This document shows, in pieces, positions 18,591 through 26,930 of a DNA stretch of 64,000 bases; positions within the stretch are counted from its first letter, which is position 1; the number at the start of each line of letters is the position of its first letter. Below the pieces are notes generated by a model. That model was given only the letters and a program-made list of their open reading frames with translations, did no database searches and was not told the origin of the DNA. The stretch is from Croceitalea marina (lineage in GTDB: Bacteria; Bacteroidota; Bacteroidia; Flavobacteriales; Flavobacteriaceae), in assembly GCF_042684265.1 (NCBI RefSeq), contig NZ_JBHULB010000007.1, positions 186,001 through 250,000 on the forward strand, in the 5' to 3' direction. Made by a program: the position numbers and the translations under genes.

Positions 18591-19669
18591 AAAAATGGTC
18601 GTTATTTATAGGAAGCTACTCCGGCATCAAGGTATTTATCCATTGGACCTTTTGGATCATCATTGGATGGATTTTCATGATGCACTTTCAAATGGGACAT
18701 GGCTGGGCGGAAGGCATAAAAGGGGCTCTGTTCATTCTCGTTCTGTTCGCCTGTGTGGTGCTGCACGAGTTTGGTCATGCCCTGATGGCAAAAAGATATG
18801 GGATTCCTACACGCGATATTACACTCTATCCCATTGGTGGCGTGGCCAGTCTCGATAAAATGCCCGACAAACCTGCAAAAGAACTGGCCGTGGCCCTGGC
18901 CGGTCCAGCGGTAAACTTCGTCATTGCCGGAGTTCTCTATATCTTTCTGTACGTTAACGACCAATTGTTGCCTATCTCGGAAATAGACCATATGAGCGGC
19001 GACAATTTCTGGTTCAATATCATGGCCGCCAATGTGATCTTGGCCGTTTTTAATTTGATACCTGCCTTTCCGATGGATGGTGGAAGGGTATTGCGGGCAT
19101 TATTGGCATTCAATATGGGCAAATTGAAAGCGACCACAATCGCCGCGCGGGTGGGGCAGTTTCTTGCGATAGTATTTGTATTTCTGGGATTCTTTTCCAA
19201 TTTCTGGTTGGTCTTTATTGGTCTGTTCATCTATCTGGGGGCCGGGGCCGAGGAAGTCCTGGAAAGCACCAAATCAGCACTCACCGGATATACGGCCAAG
19301 GATGTTCTGATTCGGCAATATACCCGTTTGTTTCCCGAGGAAACCTTGGAAAAGGCCGTACAGTTATTACGGAATACCCAGGAACAAGGATTTGTAGTTG
19401 TAGAAAACGATCAGGTACAGGGTGTCTTGACACGAAAAGAGCTAATCAAGGGATTATCGGCATATGGAAATACCTCTCCGGTATCCAAAATAATGCGGAA
19501 AGATTTCGTCGTTATTGTCCCGGACATGCCTTTACAGCAAGTATATGAAAAGCTCATGACCGACAATGCCCAACTTGCCCCCGTCCTAGAGGGAGGGCAT
19601 CTTATAGGCATTGTGGATGCCACAGGCATTAACGAAATGGTAGTAATAACAAAGGGAATCAAAAGATAA
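18587..19669 (+). CDS. Site-2 protease (M50 family) with C-terminal CBS domains
   Basis: Intramembrane zinc metalloprotease, 360 residues. The zinc site is HEFGH (H60-E61-H64) in a membrane segment, with the third ligand D164 in NLIPAFPMDGGR. About six hydrophobic segments precede a soluble tail (about 230-355) that looks like a pair of CBS motifs, which bind adenine nucleotides in related proteins. The tail could therefore gate proteolysis by energy charge, which is inference. Starts inside the stop of the preceding gene and shares TAATG with the next, indicating one tightly coupled transcript. Confidence 0.88.
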   Translation: MKKWSLFIGSYSGIKVFIHWTFWIIIGWIFMMHFQMGHGWAEGIKGALFILVLFACVVLHEFGHALMAKRYGIPTRDITLYPIGGVASLDKMPDKPAKELAVALAGPAVNFVIAGVLYIFLYVNDQLLPISEIDHMSGDNFWFNIMAANVILAVFNLIPAFPMDGGRVLRALLAFNMGKLKATTIAARVGQFLAIVFVFLGFFSNFWLVFIGLFIYLGAGAEEVLESTKSALTGYTAKDVLIRQYTRLFPEETLEKAVQLLRNTQEQGFVVVENDQVQGVLTRKELIKGLSAYGNTSPVSKIMRKDFVVIVPDMPLQQVYEKLMTDNAQLAPVLEGGHLIGIVDATGINEMVVITKGIKR

Positions 19670-20949
19670 TGCAAGCACATCAAAACATCAACGAGTTGTT
19701 AAGCCCCTATATTTTGGGTGTGCTCCTCAGTACCGGAATAGGACTTATCCTAGGCTTGGAGCGGGAATATGACAAACTAAAGGACGAACAGGGGTTTGCC
19801 GGTATCCGAACCTTCCCGATAGTTACCGTTATCGGGTTCATATTGGGTAGTTTGAACGAGATGTATACCCCATGGTTGGTAATTATAGGTTTAGCCACTA
19901 TTATCCTGTTCTTCGGCATCAGTCATTTATCCATTGTCCAAAAACATTCGATGACCGGTATAACCACCAATTTAGCGCTAATCACCACTTTTATCCTTGG
20001 CATCATGGTTTCGGCCCATCTTTATAAGGAAGCCATTGCCACAGCGGTTATTGTAGTAACGCTGCTATCACTTAAGACGACCTTTCGTTCGTTCATTAAA
20101 AACATTACCCCTGCAGAACTGTTCGCTTTTATCAAGTTTTCAATCATTGCCTTGTTGATACTGCCTTTTCTACCCGATAAAGATTACGGTCCCGAAGGCC
20201 TGTTGAATCCTTTTGAAATCGGTGCCATCATAGTAATCGTTTCGTTTCTGAACTTTATCGGTTATTTTCTGGTAAAATATGTAGGGTCAAAAAAGGGAAT
20301 CCTATTGACCGCTGTACTAGGTGGTCTGATATCGAGTACTGCCGTAGCCTGGATATATGCTTCGAGAAGCAAGGAATCCCCTGAACTTTCTAAAAAATAC
20401 GCTTCGGGTATCATCATCGCCTCGGCCATTATGTTTCCTAGGCTAGCCGTATTGGCCTATATTTTTAATAGTGCCATCCTGGGATATTTGGCGATACCCT
20501 TTGGCCTACTTACGCTAGTTTGTTTGGCGGCTTCCCTATTGTTGATCAGAAAGGATACCGATCAGCCCAACACCGATATAAATTTAGGCAACCCGCTCAA
20601 CATATGGAATGCGATAGGGTTCGGCGGTATTTATGTAGCGATCTTGTTCGCTGTTTTTTATGGGAATAAATTTTTTGGTGAAAGCGGGCTGTATTATTCA
20701 GCTTTGATAGCGGGTTTAGCCGATACCGATGCCATTACCATTAGCATGGCAAAATTTGCCTTGTTGGAAGATAAACTTATTCTTGCGGCCAATGTCATCA
20801 TAACCGCGACCCTAAGTAATATGGCCGTGAAATTAGGGATTGTCTTTTTTAAAGGCTCCAGAAAAACAGGAAACCTTGTTGGATATTCTTTTGGGTCGGT
20901 AGTACTTCTGGGAATCCTTTATATTTTGCTTAACGCATGGATAAATTGA
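19669..20949 (+). CDS. MgtC/SapB-like DUF4010 membrane protein
   Basis: A polytopic membrane protein of 426 residues. The N-terminal part (GIGLILGLEREYDK, FAGIRTFPIVTVIG) matches the MgtC/SapB fold seen at the start of DUF4010 proteins; the rest is the hydrophobic DUF4010 region with GLISSTAVAW and LADTDAITISMA. The family function is unknown; MgtC relatives are linked to Mg limitation and ATP-synthase control. The start codon shares bases with the M50 stop. Twelve or so hydrophobic segments suggest a transporter. Confidence 0.82.
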   Translation: MQAHQNINELLSPYILGVLLSTGIGLILGLEREYDKLKDEQGFAGIRTFPIVTVIGFILGSLNEMYTPWLVIIGLATIILFFGISHLSIVQKHSMTGITTNLALITTFILGIMVSAHLYKEAIATAVIVVTLLSLKTTFRSFIKNITPAELFAFIKFSIIALLILPFLPDKDYGPEGLLNPFEIGAIIVIVSFLNFIGYFLVKYVGSKKGILLTAVLGGLISSTAVAWIYASRSKESPELSKKYASGIIIASAIMFPRLAVLAYIFNSAILGYLAIPFGLLTLVCLAASLLLIRKDTDQPNTDINLGNPLNIWNAIGFGGIYVAILFAVFYGNKFFGESGLYYSALIAGLADTDAITISMAKFALLEDKLILAANVIITATLSNMAVKLGIVFFKGSRKTGNLVGYSFGSVVLLGILYILLNAWIN

Positions 20950-20970
20950 TAAATTGAGAGATAAAAGAAT

Positions 20971-21960
20971 ATGAAAACAACGGTATTTAGTGCACATAAA
21001 TTTGAAGAAGCCCATTTAGTATCCGCAAACAATGGCAAGCATGAATTAAAACTACTTGAGCTGCGATTAACTGAAAACACGGCATCCTTGGCAGAGGGGG
21101 CCGAGGCTATCAGTCTGTTTACAAGTGATGATGCCTCGGAGAAAGTACTTGAAAAGTTAAGTGCCCTGGGGGTAAAATACATCGCGCTTCGTACGGCAGG
21201 TTACAATAACGTAGCCAGGGAAAAAGCGAAAGAATTGGGCATCAAAGTTTCCCGAGTTCCAGCCTACTCCCCCTATGCCATAGCCGAACATACAGTTGCC
21301 CTGATATTGGCCTTGAACAGAAAACTGATTAGGGCGCACAATAGGGTACGGGACATGAATTTCTCCTTAAATGGTCTCACTGGTTTTGATCTAAACGGAA
21401 AGACGGTTGGCATCATCGGTACCGGTAAAATCGGAGCAATCCTTGTTAAAATCCTTCACGGGTTTGGATGTAAGATACTGGCCCATGACACTTCTGAGGA
21501 TGTAGGTCTTATAGAAAAGTACGGCGTTCGCTATACCGATTGCGAAACGCTATGTGCCGAATCGGATATCATTAGCCTACATGTTCCCTTGACTTCTGGA
21601 ACTAAGCATTTAATTGACACGAATCAAATTGGAATGATGAAAAAAGGGGTCATGCTGATCAACACAAGCAGAGGGGGCTTGGTGGATACCAAGGCGGTCA
21701 TCGAAGGTCTAAAAACAGGTAAAATCGGTTATTTCGGGATGGACGTGTATGAAGAAGAGGAAGGGCTTTTCTTTGAGGACCGTTCGGACGAAATACTACA
21801 AGACGATGTCATTGCGCGTTTGATGACCTTCAACAATGTTTTGATAACCAGCCATCAGGCTTTTCTGACCGATACGGCGTTGACAAATATTGCCGAGACC
21901 ACAATATACAATTTGGATTGTTTTGAGAAAGGAAAAAATTCTGAAAATGAAGTCTCTTAA
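20971..21960 (+). CDS. ldhA: D-2-hydroxyacid dehydrogenase (D-lactate dehydrogenase type)
   Basis: NAD-dependent reductase of 2-keto acids, most like fermentative D-lactate dehydrogenase. It has 329 residues. The NAD loop is VGIIGTGKIGAILV; substrate and catalytic elements are ALRTAGYNNV, LINTSRGGLVDT (with the Arg) and the His in LITSHQAFLT, with the Glu in FGMDVYEEEEGLF. YEEEEGLFFEDRS is typical of LdhA proteins. It would re-oxidise NADH made by the GAPDH of the island by reducing pyruvate. It lies 21 bases after the DUF4010 gene. Confidence 0.9.
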   Translation: MKTTVFSAHKFEEAHLVSANNGKHELKLLELRLTENTASLAEGAEAISLFTSDDASEKVLEKLSALGVKYIALRTAGYNNVAREKAKELGIKVSRVPAYSPYAIAEHTVALILALNRKLIRAHNRVRDMNFSLNGLTGFDLNGKTVGIIGTGKIGAILVKILHGFGCKILAHDTSEDVGLIEKYGVRYTDCETLCAESDIISLHVPLTSGTKHLIDTNQIGMMKKGVMLINTSRGGLVDTKAVIEGLKTGKIGYFGMDVYEEEEGLFFEDRSDEILQDDVIARLMTFNNVLITSHQAFLTDTALTNIAETTIYNLDCFEKGKNSENEVS

Positions 21961-22006
21961 TTGAGAAAAACAAAATATGAATACAATAATTATATAAACT
22001 TAAGAT

Positions 22007-22780
22007 ATGGATCGAGTAAAAAATAAGGTGGCTATTGTCACAGGAGGTGCCTCCGGCCTAGGAAAATCAAGTGCTATTTTGTTGGCGCGGGAAGGAGCAA
22101 AAATAGTTGTAACCGATATCGATGAAGAAAATGGAAATCAGGTAGTTCAACAAATAAAGTATAATGGCGGTGAGGCCATATACATTGAACAAGATGTATC
22201 CAAAGAAAATCAATGGGAAATGGTCATCGAAACTACGCTCAAAAAATTTGGAAAGCTACATGTTGTAGCTAATGCCGCAGGTATAGGACTCGGTGGAACG
22301 GTAGAAGAAGTTAGTCTTGAAGATTGGAAAAATCTTTTGGATATAAACCTCAACGGCACCTTCTTAGGTACCCAATATGGCATCAAGGGGATGAAAGAGA
22401 CCGGAGAGGGCGGCTCAATCATTAATTTCTCGTCTATCGAAGGACTTATTGGTGATCCCAATCTACCGGCATACAACGCGAGTAAAGGCGGTGTTACCAT
22501 ATTTACCAAATCTGCAGCGCTCCATTGCGCAAAACAAGGTTACAAGATTCGGGTCAATTCTATTCATCCAGCTTATATCTGGACACCGATGGTAGAAAAT
22601 TTTCTGAAATCCCAAGGTGATGTGGAAGAAGGCAAAAAACAATTGGAAAGTTTACACCCCGTCGGACATTTGGGAGAACCCGATGACATAGGTTATGGCG
22701 TAGTGTATCTGGCCTCTGACGAATCTAAATTCATGACCGGCTCCGAATTGGTTATCGATGGAGGTTATACCGCACAATAA
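22007..22780 (+). CDS. Short-chain dehydrogenase/reductase (SDR)
   Basis: Classical SDR oxidoreductase, 257 residues. The cofactor loop is VTGGASGLGKS with acidic D38-type residues in VVTDIDEENG, which favours NAD over NADP. NAAGIGLGG is the NNAG motif; the catalytic set is Ser in NFSSIEG, Y156 and K160 in YNASKGG. The C-terminal SELVIDGGYTAQ is typical of the family. The substrate is unknown: alcohol, glucose or acyl substrates are all possible. Placed after D-LDH it may be a further redox-balancing enzyme. Confidence 0.87.
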   Translation: MDRVKNKVAIVTGGASGLGKSSAILLAREGAKIVVTDIDEENGNQVVQQIKYNGGEAIYIEQDVSKENQWEMVIETTLKKFGKLHVVANAAGIGLGGTVEEVSLEDWKNLLDINLNGTFLGTQYGIKGMKETGEGGSIINFSSIEGLIGDPNLPAYNASKGGVTIFTKSAALHCAKQGYKIRVNSIHPAYIWTPMVENFLKSQGDVEEGKKQLESLHPVGHLGEPDDIGYGVVYLASDESKFMTGSELVIDGGYTAQ

Positions 22781-22804
22781 ATGTTACACCAAAAATTAGA
22801 AAGA

Positions 22805-23635
22805 ATGAGAAATATACTAGTACCAACAGATTTTTCCGAAAACTGCAATAAAGCTGCCAATGTCGGAATAGCGATGGCCAAACTCTATAATGCGGAAGTC
22901 CATTTCTATCATTTGATACATACCCCTGTGGACTGGGTTAAATTGGATAAGCTAAAGGAAAAAAGATATCCCGAAACCCTTAGAAAAATCGGGGCTGCGA
23001 AATCCGCATTGAGGGAATTGGAAAAAAGGGCGGAAAAGGAAGGTTTAGAATGTCGGACCTTTTTGGAATATCAGGTGGAGACTACTAAAGTTCTCAAACA
23101 TTCCGGTCATTTTCACCATGATTTTATCATCACGGGGAGCAGTGGAACCAAAGGGGCGGTTAGGGAATTATTTGGCAGCAACGTTGAACAAATAGTACGA
23201 AAATCGGATGTTCCGGTAATCGTGGTCAAAGAGGAAGAGGTTTCCTTTCCATTTAAAAATATTGTTTTTGTTTCAGACTTTGACGAGGATATAAGTGAAG
23301 CTTTTAAGCATGTAATCTCCATAGCAAAAAAATGCAATGCACATACCCGTCTTTTGCGCGTCAATACAAAAACGGATACCAATAGCATTGAAGCGGGACT
23401 AAATCCCATCAAAACATTTGTTGATAAGTTCCCAGAGCTGAAAAATTATTCAATGTACGTCAATAATGAACCTTCAGTAGAAACTGGTATCAATACTTTC
23501 TTAACCTATGAACCGGCTGATTTAATTGCAATGTGCACGCATGGAAATACCGGCTTTTTAAGTTTGTTTTCCAAAAGTATTGCAGAGGGCGTAGCCAATC
23601 ATTCCACACTTCCGGTTATGACGATTAAAATTTAA
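22805..23635 (+). CDS. Tandem universal stress protein (UspA family)
   Basis: Two Usp domains in one chain of about 276 residues. Domain one begins NILVPTDFSENCNKAAN and ends with IITGSSGTKGAVRELFGSN...VIVV, close to the ATP-binding GxxG(9)GS pattern. Domain two begins NIVFVSDFDEDI and ends AMCTHGNTGFLSLF..TLPVMTI. I prefer the ATG at 22805 because MRNILVPTDF is the normal Usp beginning; an in-frame ATG at 22781 sits directly behind the SDR stop without room for a ribosome site. Usp proteins accompany anaerobic persistence genes in many bacteria. Confidence 0.87.
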   Translation: MRNILVPTDFSENCNKAANVGIAMAKLYNAEVHFYHLIHTPVDWVKLDKLKEKRYPETLRKIGAAKSALRELEKRAEKEGLECRTFLEYQVETTKVLKHSGHFHHDFIITGSSGTKGAVRELFGSNVEQIVRKSDVPVIVVKEEEVSFPFKNIVFVSDFDEDISEAFKHVISIAKKCNAHTRLLRVNTKTDTNSIEAGLNPIKTFVDKFPELKNYSMYVNNEPSVETGINTFLTYEPADLIAMCTHGNTGFLSLFSKSIAEGVANHSTLPVMTIKI

Positions 23636-23650
23636 ATAAATCATATTAAG

Positions 23651-24205
23651 ATGTCGGGAAGCTTAAATCAAATACGAGAAAAACCCTTTTACAAATTATT
23701 GTTGGGAAGAACGACCTTGCCCCTTGTTACCATTTTGGGCATTGGAACCTTATATGCTGTTTTAATGTCTATGGTAGATCATAAATCGTTGCCATTCCAC
23801 ATTATCATTGTTACAGCTGCATTGGGCAAGACCATCGTGATTACGATGACCACTTTAAAACGGTTATCAAAATTGATAAAAATCTGTCATTCATTGGAGC
23901 GATTGCTATGGGTTTTTGGTTTGATAATCATCATAAGTGTTTTTTCTTTTGCGACTGATTATGCCTGCCTTTTTCAATTCAACAATTCAACATTTGTAGG
24001 TGTACCCGATTATTCAAATTCGTACTTGTACAATTTGTACCACTTTTTCTACTTCAGTGTAATAACTTTTTCAACGGTAGGCTACGGCGATATAATTCCA
24101 ACATCCGATGTAGCCAGGTTCGTTGTTATGCTCGAAATATTCTTAAGTTTTTTCTTGATCGTCTTCGCCTTGGCCAATATTAAAAAAATACACATCAATG
24201 GATAA
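23651..24205 (+). CDS. Two-pore-helix type potassium channel protein
   Basis: Ion channel family protein of 184 residues. Four hydrophobic segments are visible, the last pair flanking the pore loop TFSTVGYGDI. The selectivity filter TVGYG is at residues 142-146, the signature of K+ channels. No cytoplasmic RCK or cyclic-nucleotide domain follows: the chain ends nine residues beyond the last helix. The stop overlaps the start of the ATP-cone nuclease gene by 8 bases, so the two are coupled. K+ efflux linked to energy state is a plausible role but is inference. Confidence 0.85.
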   Translation: MSGSLNQIREKPFYKLLLGRTTLPLVTILGIGTLYAVLMSMVDHKSLPFHIIIVTAALGKTIVITMTTLKRLSKLIKICHSLERLLWVFGLIIIISVFSFATDYACLFQFNNSTFVGVPDYSNSYLYNLYHFFYFSVITFSTVGYGDIIPTSDVARFVVMLEIFLSFFLIVFALANIKKIHING

Positions 24206-25037
24206 GATATACATTATAAAGGCTAGCGGCGAGAAAGCACTTTTTGAGATAGAAAAAGTGATAAATTCATTAGAACGGGCGGGTGCCGATAAATTGTTGA
24301 TCAAAAAGATAGTTCAAGATATTAACAAGGAGGTTCACGACGGAATGACTACCAAAAAGATATATCAAATGGCCTTTAACTTATTAAAGAGAAAATCTAG
24401 GGCTAGCGCTTCAAAATACAAGCTCAAAAAAGCCCTTATGGAGTTAGGGCCTTCGGGCTATCCATTTGAAAAATTTGTAGGCAAGGTGTTTGACCATGAA
24501 GGTTTTGACACAAGAGTCGGGGTAATCGTACAAGGCAACTGTGTACAGCATGAAGTGGATGTGATTGCCCAGAAAGATCATAAACATTATATGATCGAAT
24601 GTAAATACCATAGCGATCAAGGCCGATTTTGCAATGTAAAGATTCCGCTCTACATCCAATCTAGATTTTTGGATGTACAAAAGCAATGGGAAAAACAACA
24701 AGGCCATAAAACCAAATTCCATCAAGGTGGTGTTTGTACCAATACCCGCTTTACTAGTGATGCCATCCAATATGGTACCTGTGCAGGTTTGATGCTGACG
24801 AGTTGGGATTATCCTAAAGGGCACGGTCTAAAGGAACGAATAGACAGACTTGGACTACATCCTTTAACCTCTTTGACCACATTGACTAAAGCTGAAAAAT
24901 CCAAATTATTGGATAAAGGCATTGTGCTCTGCAAGGAAATTAACGAAAACCCATCACTATTGGAGCAAATAGGTATCCCTAAACAAAGACAAAAAAACAT
25001 TCTCAAAGATTCGGAAGAATTATGTACAGCACATTAA
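24198..25037 (+). CDS. ATP-cone domain fused to Mrr-like restriction endonuclease
   Basis: Protein of 279 residues with two domains. Residues 1-90 resemble an ATP cone (IKASGEKALFEIEKVINSL, VHDGMTTKKIYQMAFNLL), the nucleotide-sensing module of ribonucleotide reductases and NrdR. Residues about 95-215 carry the PD-(D/E)XK core: FEKFVGKVF, then D121 in HEVDVIAQ and E134-C135-K136 in IECKYH. This is the Mrr_cat type active site. A helical tail follows. A nuclease under nucleotide control is the natural reading. It follows a K+ channel and UspA rather than a methylase, so it is not an ordinary restriction system. Confidence 0.83.
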   Translation: MDKIYIIKASGEKALFEIEKVINSLERAGADKLLIKKIVQDINKEVHDGMTTKKIYQMAFNLLKRKSRASASKYKLKKALMELGPSGYPFEKFVGKVFDHEGFDTRVGVIVQGNCVQHEVDVIAQKDHKHYMIECKYHSDQGRFCNVKIPLYIQSRFLDVQKQWEKQQGHKTKFHQGGVCTNTRFTSDAIQYGTCAGLMLTSWDYPKGHGLKERIDRLGLHPLTSLTTLTKAEKSKLLDKGIVLCKEINENPSLLEQIGIPKQRQKNILKDSEELCTAH

Positions 25038-25077
25038 AATAATAAAATAAACATTCAGTAATCCTAAAACTATACAG

Positions 25078-25332
25078 ATGAAAACAAAAGAATTACAAAA
25101 ACAGAAGAGCATAGAGTTAGAGCCATTTTACCAAGCAATGGAAGACGAGCCAATGTTGCTGGAAGAAGCCTTTGAAATACTATTGGAAATGGTCAACTCA
25201 GAACCTAAATCCGCTAAGAAACTAGCCCTTTTGATTAAAGAGGACTTTCACGATTTGTATAAGGAAATAGAAACGTTATGCAAATCGAACCAAGACAAAG
25301 GAAACACACCTTCCTGCTGTGGAGGACTCTAG
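25078..25332 (+). CDS. Small acidic helical protein ending in CCGG
   Basis: An 84-residue protein, predicted mostly helical and acidic, with no signal peptide. The sequence ends SCCGGL, a vicinal cysteine pair that could bind metal or be redox active. It lies 40 bases behind the ATP-cone nuclease. I do not recognise the family. Its length, start spacing and composition are compatible with a real gene. Confidence 0.5.
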   Translation: MKTKELQKQKSIELEPFYQAMEDEPMLLEEAFEILLEMVNSEPKSAKKLALLIKEDFHDLYKEIETLCKSNQDKGNTPSCCGGL

Positions 25333-25529
25333 TAATAGGTAAATTAAAGACCTCAACAACTTGAAGTACCCATTCAACAGGTCTATATCCGTGCTAAGGT
25401 GCGAGGTAGTGAATTAGGTGATGATTAAAATTGGTAATAATACAATATGACGTTGGGTTTGCAGACAAGCGGTAAAAGGAATTTAGAGATTTGCCAAAAT
25501 TGTGCAGCCGGCATTAACGAATAATAGTA
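25333..25529 (+). other. 197-base intergenic stretch without a gene
   Basis: The largest gap in the + strand island. It contains no ORF of useful size, no tRNA and no clear terminator. It separates the stress genes from the nucleotide module and may hold a promoter for the latter; I could not find a good TTTG-N19-TAnnTTTG pair. The segment GACGTTGGGTTTG looks superficially like an integron core site but no attC fold was found. Confidence 0.5.
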
Positions 25530-26906
25530 ATGGAAACAAATACAATAAAAATTCATTTTTTAGGAGCGGCTGGAACCGTTACCGGCTCCAAATATCTTTT
25601 GGATACTGGGGATAGAAAAATACTTGTGGATTGCGGTCTATTTCAGGGGCTCAAGGAACTACGCTTAAAAAATTGGGAATACCCACCTGTGAACGTCAAC
25701 GACATTGATGTGATATTGCTTACCCATGGCCACATGGACCATACGGGCTATCTTCCAAGGTTGGTAAAACAAGGTTTCAAAGGGCCAATTTATGGCACCT
25801 ACCCCACTTTGGACATCGCCAAGATTATATTGAACGATAGTGCAAAAATACAGGAACAGGAAGCCCAACGAGCCAATAAGGAAGGGTATTCAAAGCACAG
25901 TCCTGCTGAACCGCTTTACGATTTAAAAGATGTAGAACAAACCATCCCACATTTTAAAGCAATTCCCCAATCCCAATGGATTCCATTGTTTGATGGTATC
26001 AAAGCTCGATTTCAATATAATGGGCATATTCTTGGTGCAACTTTCATTGAATTGGATGTACATGGAAAACGCTTTGTCTTTTCTGGAGACATTGGCAGAA
26101 CAAACGATTTGCTGTTATATCCACCCTTAAAACCAAAAAAAGCAGATGTCCTTTTCATGGAATCAACCTATGGTGGCAGATTTCATCCTGAAGAAGCAGA
26201 AGCCATTCCGCAAATAGAAAAATTGGTTAATGAAACTATTGACAAAGGAGGCAGTTTATTTATTCCAAGTTTTTCGGTAGAACGTGCCCAATTGATGATG
26301 CTTATTTTCTGGAGGTTACTCAAAGAGAACAAAATTCCCAAAGTACAAATGATTATGGACAGCCCAATGGGTGCCAACGTATTGGAACTGTTTCATAGAA
26401 CGCGTGATTGGCACAGATTGGAAGACAACGAATGTGACGAAATGTGCTCACACTTTACAGTTGTTAGCAGTTATCGTGAAACAATGGAATTAAGAACAGA
26501 TAACAAACCAAAAATCGTGATTGCAGGAAGCGGAATGCTCACAGGAGGAAGAATGCTAAACTATCTTGAAACACAGGCACAGAACCCAAATAACACCTTG
26601 CTTTTTGTAGGCTATCAAGCTGAAGGCACTCGTGGAAGAAAATTATTGGAAGGAGAAAAAGAATTAAAAGTGTACGGAAAGACCGTATCCTTCAAAATGC
26701 AATTGGCCGAGATAGAGGGGCTTTCGGCCCATGCAGACCATGCCGAACTGCTGGATTGGTTGAGCGATATAGAAGAAAGACCGGAACGGATATTCATAAT
26801 CCACGGAGAAAAGGAAGGAGCGGAAGCCTTAAAAAAGGGAATTAAGGAAACCTATGGTTGGGAGAGTGAAATTCCCCAACTCTATGGTATCGAAGAGATA
26901 AAATAG
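25530..26906 (+). CDS. MBL-fold, beta-CASP RNA-processing nuclease
   Basis: Metallo-beta-lactamase fold RNase of the beta-CASP/RMMBL group, 458 residues. Motif 2 is THGHMDHTGYLPRL (H66, H68, D70, H71) and the late MBL motifs are NGHILGAT and FSGDIGR. The beta-CASP block contains IPSFSVERAQ, and the C-terminal RMMBL block contains GLSAHADHAELLDWL. Relatives are endo- or 5'-exonucleases on RNA (CPSF73/RNase J-like). Here it immediately precedes an AMP-phosphorylase-type gene, so it may supply nucleotides from RNA. No signal peptide is present. Confidence 0.9.
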   Translation: METNTIKIHFLGAAGTVTGSKYLLDTGDRKILVDCGLFQGLKELRLKNWEYPPVNVNDIDVILLTHGHMDHTGYLPRLVKQGFKGPIYGTYPTLDIAKIILNDSAKIQEQEAQRANKEGYSKHSPAEPLYDLKDVEQTIPHFKAIPQSQWIPLFDGIKARFQYNGHILGATFIELDVHGKRFVFSGDIGRTNDLLLYPPLKPKKADVLFMESTYGGRFHPEEAEAIPQIEKLVNETIDKGGSLFIPSFSVERAQLMMLIFWRLLKENKIPKVQMIMDSPMGANVLELFHRTRDWHRLEDNECDEMCSHFTVVSSYRETMELRTDNKPKIVIAGSGMLTGGRMLNYLETQAQNPNNTLLFVGYQAEGTRGRKLLEGEKELKVYGKTVSFKMQLAEIEGLSAHADHAELLDWLSDIEERPERIFIIHGEKEGAEALKKGIKETYGWESEIPQLYGIEEIK

Positions 26907-26930
26907 GTAAGAAAAATACAAAAGAATAAC

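Noticed and set aside
24198..25037. Type IV restriction (Mrr) system for modified DNA.
   Set aside because: The ATP cone and the stress-gene neighbourhood do not match a stand-alone restriction enzyme; only the fold is shared.
25333..25529. GTTGGGT in the gap looked like an integron attC core site.
   Set aside because: No partnering RYYYAAC core or imperfect hairpin at suitable distance; no integrase in the window.
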